Assembly: GCA_040544425.1 (NCBI GenBank)
Contig: JBEONO010000004.1
Span: 1 to 64,000, forward strand
DNA length: 64,000 nt
DNA from: Solimicrobium sp040544425
GTDB taxonomy: Bacteria > Pseudomonadota > Gammaproteobacteria > Burkholderiales > Burkholderiaceae_D
Reading direction: 5' to 3'
Below, in pieces: positions 41,435 to 48,398 of the stretch (position 1 is its first letter; every line of letters starts with the position of its first letter). The notes beneath the pieces are model-generated. The model had not been told where the DNA came from, ran no database searches, and saw only the letters and a program-made list of their open reading frames with translations. Made by a program: the position numbers and the translations under genes.

Positions 41435-41776
41435 ATGAACCCGTTTAAAAATCAAGTTCGTCCATTAATCTGGTCGCAGGGTGAAATAAAAACACCTCCA
41501 TTTTCAGTTCAGGCAAGAATTGAAGCGGGCACGTTGCTGCGACAACTACAGCGAGGCCATAAGTTATCGATGCCGCACTCGCGGCCGATGCCGGTGGTCG
41601 GAAAAGCCTGTCATGAGCTTCGAATTACAGATGAAAATCGAATATGGCGCATTGTTTATTTTCTGGATGCCGACTCAATTGTGATCCTGGACGTGTTTGC
41701 CAAAACGAGCAATCAGACTCCAACTGAGGTCATCGACAGATGCAAAGCACGGCTAGGTCAATATAAGTCATTTTAG
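41435..41776 (+). CDS. HigB-like toxin (phage Gp49-like/RelE superfamily)
   Basis: A 113-residue protein from the ATG at 41435. The pattern PLIWSQGEIKTPPFSVQARI, EAGTLLRQLQRGHKLSMPHS, RPMPVVGKACHELRI, RIWRIVYFLDADSIVILDVF and TPTEVIDRCKARLGQY is characteristic of the phage-derived Gp49-like/HigB family of mRNA-cleaving toxins. The frame is open upstream but earlier residues are unlike the family. It precedes the HTH antitoxin gene by 14 bp, the usual toxin-first HigBA order. A candidate operator lies just upstream. Confidence 0.88.
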   Translation: MNPFKNQVRPLIWSQGEIKTPPFSVQARIEAGTLLRQLQRGHKLSMPHSRPMPVVGKACHELRITDENRIWRIVYFLDADSIVILDVFAKTSNQTPTEVIDRCKARLGQYKSF

Positions 41777-41790
41777 TAAAGGTCATTTTT

Positions 41791-42105
41791 ATGAAAGCAA
41801 GCAAATTGGAACGACTTCAGGCATCTGGATGGAAAGTTGGCAATACCGAAGATTTTTTAAAGCTCACTGAAGATGAATCAAAGTTAATTTCCCTTAGAAT
41901 TTCGTTAATGAATGCGGTGAAACAGTCACGCTTGAAACACAAGCTGTCCCAGGTTGAGCTTGCAGTGCGTATGAAATCAAGCCAGTCACGGGTCGCAAAA
42001 ATTGAAGCCTGCGATGCCAACGTGTCCTTGGATTTGATCGTGCGCGCTTTGATCGCAAGTGGCGCGACGAACCGCGAAATTCAATGCGCATTTACAACGG
42101 CATGA
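41791..42105 (+). CDS. HigA-like XRE-family antitoxin
   Basis: A 104-residue DNA-binding protein paired with the HigB-like toxin. The HTH is in LISLRISLMNAVKQSRLKHK, LSQVELAVRMKSSQSRVAKI, then EACDANVSLDLIVRALIASG, a standard Cro/C1-type fold. The N-terminal 30 residues (KLERLQASGWKVGNTEDFLKL) match the toxin-contacting leader common in this subfamily. It should neutralise the toxin and repress the operon. Confidence 0.88.
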   Translation: MKASKLERLQASGWKVGNTEDFLKLTEDESKLISLRISLMNAVKQSRLKHKLSQVELAVRMKSSQSRVAKIEACDANVSLDLIVRALIASGATNREIQCAFTTA

Positions 42106-42432
42106 TCTGATTTGTACCTGATACTCCCAACCAGCACCAGTGAGTTTGAAGAATCTGCGACCACCAACTGTATTTGCCACCAGCTGATTTTTGATCAGTT
42201 GAATTGGTCATCCATTTAGTGCAGAATGCCTGATCGCTTGAATGTACCTGTTTCCATTTTGTACAGTTCCATGGTTTTTTCCTGATTCAAGCCGAGGATT
42301 ACTCGCAATTCGATGCGTTGCTCTCATCACTATTTCTGTCCGTTATTCCCGCGGTTTTTAAATATTTTTGAATAGTCCCCGGCATGGTCAAGGCAGCACT
42401 GTGCCAGCTCAATCTCAGCCGAAAGTCGCATC
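42106..42432. other. Intergenic region with a degenerate repeat
   Basis: 327 bp between the antitoxin and the TPR gene. A degenerate copy of the interspersed repeat core (GTCCGTTATTCCCGCGG, 42339-42354) is present. A short hairpin, CTGAT-TTTTG-ATCAG, lies near 42185-42199. No gene or clear promoter was recognised. Confidence 0.4.
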
Positions 42433-44211
42433 ATGATAGAAGAAATTAACGAACAGAAAAAAGCCATTGATCTGATTTTCCAGCAAGCCATCGCCTTGCA
42501 TCAAGGCGGACAGATCTCCGAAGCAGAACAGTTGTATCGGCGGATTCTGCAAACCTACCCAAACCACAGCGACAGCCAGCACAATCTTGGCATGATTGCC
42601 GCACAAACCGGTCATACGGCCGCCAGCCTGGCGCATTTCAAAAGCGCGTTTGACGCTGCGCCCGGCAATGAGCGCTACATTCTTTCGTATGCGTTCAGCC
42701 AGCTGAACAATGGTTACATGCTCGAAGCCATGAAAACCATCAAGACCGCAAGAACGCGCGGTTCGGACAGTGCCGAATTAAAAGCGGTGCAGCGCCAGAT
42801 CGATGCGGCAATCGCCCATTCCATCAGCAATCCAAGCCCGACGCCGCAGGAGTGGGATGGCTTGGTCAAGCTGTACACGGAACGAAACTGGCCGGTGCTG
42901 GAAACGAGGAGCGCCAAACTGGCCGAGAAATATGCGAAAGCCGCCCAGGTCTGGAAGATGCTGACGATTGCGCTCGAATCCCAGGGCAAACCAGCCCTGC
43001 CGACCAAGCGCAAAGCCGCGCAGTTGGCACCCGATGATATCGATCTGCAGTTCAATCTGGCAAACGACCTGCAGCAACAGGGACTGGCGGAAGAAGCTGA
43101 AAATATTTTGCGTGCGGCAGTGGCAAATAATCCGGACAACCCGGTGCCGTATGCAAACCTCGGGATATTTTTGACGCGGCTGAACCGGGTGCTCGACGCT
43201 ACTGTCAATTTACGCAAGGCGCTTGAACTCAATCCCGAATTCGTTCAGGCCCTGTGCGCACTGGCGACCCTGCTGCACAATGCCGGACAGACTGCGGAAG
43301 CTGGCGAAACCTTGCAGCGCGCCATCGCAATCAAACCGGTTTCGGCCCAGGCGACCTCGGTACTTGGTCTGACCCTGTTCAACCTGGGACAGATTGAACC
43401 GGCGGCACTGCAATTTAACAAGGCACTGGAAATTGATCCCAACCACGTTGACGCGATCATCAATCTTGGCAATGCCCTGAAGATGCTGGGTTTGCGCGAC
43501 GACGCGGAAAAATGTTATCTCCGTGCCCTCGAGCTGCAACCGAATTTGGCGCTGGCCCACAATAATCTGGGTTTGATGATGCAGGAAAATCGCGACTTCG
43601 ATAAGGCGCTGCTGTGTTTTCAGCGCGCCATCACCTTGGATCCGCAATATATCAACGCGATCATGAACCTGGGTTTTCTGTATGTGCAGCGTGAGCAGTT
43701 TGGCGAGGCAGCCGGTTGTTTTCAGCACTGTGTTCAGGCACTGCCGGCCTTTGCGCTGGCGTATTGCTATCTTGGCCTGGCGTTGCACAGACTGGGGCAA
43801 CTGAACGAAGCGTTGAACTGTTTGCAGCAGGCGATCCATTTTGCACCCGAGTTCGCCTTCGCCTACAGCATCATCAGCGCAGTGCTGGTCGAAATGGGCG
43901 AACTGGCCAAGGCAGAGGAAGCCATATCAAGAGCACTGGCGCTCGATCCGACCGATCCGCGTATTTTAGCTACGGCGTTGACCCTGTTCCCGTATTCAGC
44001 CACTGATGCGCGCTTTGACCAGCTCGAGGCCGTCTATAGTCAGCGCGCCCGATACGGTTTCGATGAGCGGGTTTCGATCTGTCTGGCCTATGGCAAGGCC
44101 ATGGAGCAGATTGGTGAGCTTGATAAATCGGTCGCGGCCTACCAGGAAGGGAACGGGTTGCGATCTGATGCTGCCGGTTTTGTTGCTGCGGGTAACGATC
44201 TGGCCGGTTAA
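42433..44211 (+). CDS. Tetratricopeptide-repeat protein, possibly truncated
   Basis: A 592-residue protein built of about a dozen TPR units: for example AEQLYRRILQTYPNHSDSQH (about 30-50), AENILRAAVANNPDNPVPYA, AALQFNKALEIDPNHVDAII, AEKCYLRALELQPNLALAHN, ALLCFQRAITLDPQYINAIM, and on to AEEAISRALALDPTDPRILA. It ends shortly after a final repeat with YQEGNGLRSD. In related proteins this EGN.LRR-type end is followed by a sulfotransferase or similar domain, which is missing here, so the C-terminus may be lost. No signal peptide. The 3' side carries 12-bp tandem repeats. Likely a protein-protein scaffold; the partner is unknown. Confidence 0.8.
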   Translation: MIEEINEQKKAIDLIFQQAIALHQGGQISEAEQLYRRILQTYPNHSDSQHNLGMIAAQTGHTAASLAHFKSAFDAAPGNERYILSYAFSQLNNGYMLEAMKTIKTARTRGSDSAELKAVQRQIDAAIAHSISNPSPTPQEWDGLVKLYTERNWPVLETRSAKLAEKYAKAAQVWKMLTIALESQGKPALPTKRKAAQLAPDDIDLQFNLANDLQQQGLAEEAENILRAAVANNPDNPVPYANLGIFLTRLNRVLDATVNLRKALELNPEFVQALCALATLLHNAGQTAEAGETLQRAIAIKPVSAQATSVLGLTLFNLGQIEPAALQFNKALEIDPNHVDAIINLGNALKMLGLRDDAEKCYLRALELQPNLALAHNNLGLMMQENRDFDKALLCFQRAITLDPQYINAIMNLGFLYVQREQFGEAAGCFQHCVQALPAFALAYCYLGLALHRLGQLNEALNCLQQAIHFAPEFAFAYSIISAVLVEMGELAKAEEAISRALALDPTDPRILATALTLFPYSATDARFDQLEAVYSQRARYGFDERVSICLAYGKAMEQIGELDKSVAAYQEGNGLRSDAAGFVAAGNDLAG

Positions 44212-44235
44212 TCTGGTCAGATTGATACTGAAAGT

Positions 44236-44276
44236 CAGTTCGAAACTCAGTTTGAAACTTAGTTCGAAACTAAGTT
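44236..44276 (+). repeat. 12-bp tandem repeats
   Basis: CAGTTCGAAACT (44236-44247), CAGTTTGAAACT (44248-44259) and TAGTTCGAAACT (44260-44271) run head to tail, followed by a partial AAGTT. They lie 25 bp past the TPR gene stop and 72 bp before the next gene. Possibly slippage remains at a deletion point. Confidence 0.85.
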
Positions 44277-44347
44277 ATTTGTAAAAAAACTATTTGATTT
44301 AACAATCTTGTCATTTTTGGTGGGTACTGTGTCGGCTGCTGTTACTC

Positions 44348-47089
44348 ATGCCGGTTCCGGTAGCCCAATCCATGAATGTATCAATAGTGAATCCAGCGCG
44401 CATGGCGCGAACCATGCCCGGTCGTGCAGGGCCGTCAACCAAGACGGACCCCGACCTGCCCTGCACCGGGGAGCTGGAGGTACTGCCCGCTCCTGCCGAA
44501 TGCAAAGCCAAACCAGCCCTTGCCGATTTTCACGCCCAGCGCCTGCGCGCCAAAATCCTGGCTGGCAATCCAGCGCGGCAGGCACCCGTTGCCGTCGCCC
44601 CGCCCAAAAACCTCAGCACCCCAAGTCAGTCCAGTCCAGTAATGAAGCGCGGCCAGGCACTCGATCTGATCAAAAAGATCTACCTGGTTCTACAGTCCGA
44701 ACTCGACAACCAGCAGCTCATGTTATGCATGGCAGAAATCATCGAGCTGCTCTGCCAATCCGATAACCCGGTGATTTCTGTAGAAGAATGGGCCGGTTTG
44801 TCGCTGCGATTTGATGCCTTGCATGCCATGGTGGAACAGGTTCAGGACAAAGCCGCAGCGGCGAGTCCACGTCTGCATTTTATTGCCGAGAATATCGCCA
44901 GTCTGAAAAAAGTAAGTCGCTACGTCTGGACCCAGCTGGCTTATGACGGCATCGTGCAGCAATTTGCCGACGACATTGAACAGGAGTTACTCGACAATCC
45001 GGTCATGCTGAACGACAAATCGGTCAAGGGAAAACTCGACATCAGCACACCGATCCCCCTGCTGTCTGGCGGCGTGGAACTTGGCTACCGCGATTGTTAT
45101 TACGTCAATGAAGACGGCGAGCGGGTCAGAGCCAACGCTGTCACCGGCGGTGCTTCCCTGAAAGCCAGTTTTTTTGGAGTGGCAAGCATCAAGGCGACCG
45201 GGACCGGAACGACCGGCAAAAACGAGTATTGCAAAACCCCCAGGGAAGATGCCATCCATCGTTTCGATACCCTGCTCGCCAATAATCGCCACAGGCCCGA
45301 GATTGCCCGCTACCTGTCGCGCCGCGCGACTTTGGGTCTGCCTTTTGGAGATCCCGATGAAGTGCGCGAAATCCACGAGCGGCGCACAAAATATCTGCTG
45401 CATGAAAAACGCGACTCGCAGCGCTTCTCGGTGTTGTTAAGCCTGAACTATGACGCGATGCCTGTGCAGTGTGAACCTGAGATCAAACTGGCTGATGAGT
45501 CGCCGCGCGCACCGGCCCGCATCAAACTGCGCACCGTGGTCGACAAGAAGGTCAGGCCGACCGAGTCCAATGTCACTGCCCAGACCGCCAAGGCCGAGGC
45601 AGAGCTGGGCGGACAGCTGCAGGCGCTGCAGCTCAAAATGGGCATGAGCGCGTCTTACAGCAGGCGCAGCACGACCACGCGCAGCCATCGCACCGCGACG
45701 TTTTGCGAGTTATTTAAAAACAGTCATGCCAGGCCAGACATCAAAGAGGCATTGGCCCGCAGGCTGGAACAGGCCACCCGATCAGTCAGAACGAGCTGGT
45801 ATCCGGACAGTTTGCCGGGCGATGGCGACAAGCTGTTGCAGGAAAATATCCGACGTTTGCATAGAGATTTCACCTTTTACTGTAAATTGCACGCCAGCTG
45901 TATGTCGCGCGTTGATTTAAGCAATGATCCAGCCCACGCCTCAATCAAAGCGTTTCACCGCCAATTCAAAGTCGCGTCAGGCGACCAGTGTGTGTTGAAG
46001 ATGGCACAGTTGACGGCCTTGTTCCTGTACCGCCTGCAGCAGGCGCCAGCGACTCTGGAAAACCAGCAACTGATGGATGACCTGCAAAAACTCGAAACGG
46101 CTCTGCACGCCAGCGGCATTCCGCAACAGGCCGATTATCTTGAAAAGCACGCGCTGGCAAAACAACCGTACGCCTATGATTCTGAAGAGACGGTCGTTAA
46201 ATTCACTGCCAGTCTTGACCTGCCCGGGATGAGTGTTGACGCCGATTTGGGTGTGAGAATCTCGATACTCGACAACGGCGGATCACGCAATTTACGTGAT
46301 CCGGAAAACACCCGGGGGGCTTACTACAACTGCTGGCGCACCGGTAAAAATGCGCGGGTGGAATTTAGAATCGGTTCCGACCAAGGGGTCAATGAACGCG
46401 TACTCAAGGCATTGGAAATGTACTTTAAATCCAGCGCACCGGAAATCAGCCGCTATTTTGCCTCGGCCAGTTTCGACAAGCCCGGCTATTATGCGGCGCA
46501 TTTTCTCAAACCGGCCAGGTTCCCCCAATTGGGCTACCGGCTGCTGGTTGAGCAGGAGCTTGATTATCACAGCGTCGAAATCGGCGGCAGTATACCGATG
46601 CCGCTGCCGCTGCCGGTTAAAACCTCGGTGGGCTTGAGTTTTAGCGATACGCAAAGGCAGTTCAACCGGGCCAGGCCCTCGTCCGAGACCATGTTTTACT
46701 TTATCCAGCATTACTCGATGGCGCGTGCCGCCGGGAAAATCGACGAGTCGGGCAAACAGGTGCAGGAAAGCTACTGGTCGAGGATGGTCCGTGACAATCC
46801 CGATGCATTGAAACAGCTGTGCCACAATTTTGTCCAACCCGGCCCGGTCAGCCGTGCCCTGCTGCTTGAACTGAACGAGATCGAGCGCGTGTTGCTGAAA
46901 TCGGCCAGTCCGGAAGAACGGGCCAAAATCGTCCAATGCAGACAAGAGTTCTGCGCCAAAGCCAAACAATGCAGCAGCAATTATCCGGAAGCGCTGGCGG
47001 CCCTTGAGCAATTGTTCAACGCTTATTTTCCCCACTACGCCAGGGACAAGGAAAATTCCAGCGCTTATCGGGCATGGCGTTTTGAATAA
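44348..47089 (+). CDS. Large protein of unknown function, candidate effector
   Basis: A 913-residue protein with no recognisable family. The first 95 residues are Pro/Ala/Arg-rich and probably disordered, without a Sec signal. A helical part follows (about 98-215). Two Gly-rich amphipathic strand regions (KGKLDISTPIPLLSGGVELG at about 228, and SVEIGGSIPMPLPLPVKTSV at about 735) look related, and each is followed by a basic or hydrophobic segment, as in pore-forming or barrel proteins. The C-terminal 130 residues are helical. The start is uncertain: neither the ATG at 44348 nor that at 44372 has a good ribosome site. The features recall type III-secreted or toxin-like proteins, but this is only inference; apart from the F-box protein 38 kb away nothing supports it. 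Confidence 0.65.
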   Translation: MPVPVAQSMNVSIVNPARMARTMPGRAGPSTKTDPDLPCTGELEVLPAPAECKAKPALADFHAQRLRAKILAGNPARQAPVAVAPPKNLSTPSQSSPVMKRGQALDLIKKIYLVLQSELDNQQLMLCMAEIIELLCQSDNPVISVEEWAGLSLRFDALHAMVEQVQDKAAAASPRLHFIAENIASLKKVSRYVWTQLAYDGIVQQFADDIEQELLDNPVMLNDKSVKGKLDISTPIPLLSGGVELGYRDCYYVNEDGERVRANAVTGGASLKASFFGVASIKATGTGTTGKNEYCKTPREDAIHRFDTLLANNRHRPEIARYLSRRATLGLPFGDPDEVREIHERRTKYLLHEKRDSQRFSVLLSLNYDAMPVQCEPEIKLADESPRAPARIKLRTVVDKKVRPTESNVTAQTAKAEAELGGQLQALQLKMGMSASYSRRSTTTRSHRTATFCELFKNSHARPDIKEALARRLEQATRSVRTSWYPDSLPGDGDKLLQENIRRLHRDFTFYCKLHASCMSRVDLSNDPAHASIKAFHRQFKVASGDQCVLKMAQLTALFLYRLQQAPATLENQQLMDDLQKLETALHASGIPQQADYLEKHALAKQPYAYDSEETVVKFTASLDLPGMSVDADLGVRISILDNGGSRNLRDPENTRGAYYNCWRTGKNARVEFRIGSDQGVNERVLKALEMYFKSSAPEISRYFASASFDKPGYYAAHFLKPARFPQLGYRLLVEQELDYHSVEIGGSIPMPLPLPVKTSVGLSFSDTQRQFNRARPSSETMFYFIQHYSMARAAGKIDESGKQVQESYWSRMVRDNPDALKQLCHNFVQPGPVSRALLLELNEIERVLLKSASPEERAKIVQCRQEFCAKAKQCSSNYPEALAALEQLFNAYFPHYARDKENSSAYRAWRFE

Positions 47090-47309
47090 GATTTCGCGCC
47101 GCATCGATTGTGCGCTGTGTCATTTATCCACATTCCCGCGTTACAAGACGTAATTGTTGACCGGTCCTGACCAGGCAAAACCGCAGCTTCCCGCAATGAG
47201 AAAGCGAAAAAATCAGCTGCTAAATCCAAATGTAAAACTATGTAAATTACTGTTTCTGTAACTTGTTCGAATGCAATATCTATGGAACACTTAGTTCCCC
47301 AAGGCAAAT

Positions 47310-48359
47310 GTGTGCGGTTTCCGTACAGAAATGCTGTCGATTCACCCATTATTTTATTCATTGCCTATGTTTGGTTTCTCACGTGATTCCCTTGTCCGAC
47401 AGGCTGCGCAAGACAAAGTGCGCGACGCCACGCCTGTGGAGAATTCCGGCTGGGCCAAGCGCGAAGAAGCCATCATGGGTACGGCAATCAGTGTCGAATT
47501 ATGGAGCGATGACAAGGCCAGTGGCGAAGCGGCCATCGAAGCCGTGATGGAAGAAATGCAGCGCATCAATCGCCTGATGAGCCCGCACCTGGCCGATTCC
47601 GAACTGTCGGTCATTAATCGCGACGCCGCCACCAGGCCGGTGCCGGTCTGTGCCGAAATGATGGCGCTGTTCAGGCGCGCCGCCTATTTTTCGCAGCTCT
47701 CCGATGGTGCATTTGACATTACCTATGCAGCGGTGGGGCGTCTGTTTGACTATCGATTGCGCAAGCGGCCGACCGAACAGCAATTGTCCCAAGCGCGTCT
47801 GGCGGTCGGCTATCAGAATCTGATTCTGGACGAACGCGAACAGACCGTGCGTTTCTTCAAACCCGGCATGTGCATTGATCTGGGCGGCTTTGCCAAAGGC
47901 CACGCCGTGGACAATGCCGCAAAAATTTTGCGCGCACGCGGGATTGCGCATGCCAATGTCAGCGCCGGTGGCGACAGTCGCGTGATTGGCGACCGGCGCG
48001 GCCGTCCCTGGATGATTGGCGTGCGCGATCCGCGTAAAGAAGACAAGGTCATCGCCATGCTGCCCCTGATCGACACCTCGATCTCAACCTCGGGCGACTA
48101 CGAACGCTACTTTGATGAAGACGGTGTGCGCTACCACCACTTGATCAATCCGGCCACCGGCCGATCGCCGGACAGCGTGCGCAGTGTGACGATTCTGGCC
48201 GAAGACGGATTGACCACCGAAGCATTTTCAAAAATTGTGTTTGTGTTGGGAATAGCAAAAGGGCTGGCATTGATTGAAGCCCAGCAAAGCATCGATGCGG
48301 TCATCGTCGATGCAAACGGAAAGCTCCATTACTCATCGGGATTATTAAACCCGAGCTAG
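47310..48359 (+). CDS. apbE: FAD:protein FMN transferase (ApbE family)
   Basis: A 349-residue enzyme that attaches FMN from FAD to a Thr or Ser of target proteins. Motifs: REEAIMGTAISVELW, INRLMSPHLADSELSVINRD, LFRRAAYFSQLSDGAFDITY, CIDLGGFAKGHAVDNAAK, ANVSAGGDSRVIGDRRGRPW, IDTSISTSGDYERYF with the Mg/FAD site, and HHLINPATGRSPDSVRSVTI. The start is ambiguous: GTG at 47310, ATG at 47331 or ATG at 47367; none gives a signal peptide, unusual for this mostly exported family. It is the first gene of the long envelope operon and is followed 39 bp later by the CxxCH lipoprotein. The target is not obvious. Confidence 0.88.
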   Translation: MCGFRTEMLSIHPLFYSLPMFGFSRDSLVRQAAQDKVRDATPVENSGWAKREEAIMGTAISVELWSDDKASGEAAIEAVMEEMQRINRLMSPHLADSELSVINRDAATRPVPVCAEMMALFRRAAYFSQLSDGAFDITYAAVGRLFDYRLRKRPTEQQLSQARLAVGYQNLILDEREQTVRFFKPGMCIDLGGFAKGHAVDNAAKILRARGIAHANVSAGGDSRVIGDRRGRPWMIGVRDPRKEDKVIAMLPLIDTSISTSGDYERYFDEDGVRYHHLINPATGRSPDSVRSVTILAEDGLTTEAFSKIVFVLGIAKGLALIEAQQSIDAVIVDANGKLHYSSGLLNPS

Positions 48360-48398
48360 AAGTCTTAGCTGCCGGATAAAACAAGGGAAGGTTTTACC

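Noticed and set aside
41431..41436. TATAAT as a -10 box for the HigB-like gene
   Set aside because: It overlaps the chosen start codon, so transcription would begin inside the gene; kept only as an AT-rich stretch.
44240..44267. TTCG...TTCG pair resembling a plant-pathogen hrpII/PIP box before the 913-residue gene
   Set aside because: Spacing between the TTCG blocks is 20 bases, not the 16 required, and the pair is a by-product of the 12-bp tandem repeats.
44006..44284. 92-codon frame with SSKLSLKLSSKL repeats
   Set aside because: It reads the TPR gene out of frame and then the 12-bp tandem repeats; not a real lipoprotein or repeat protein.
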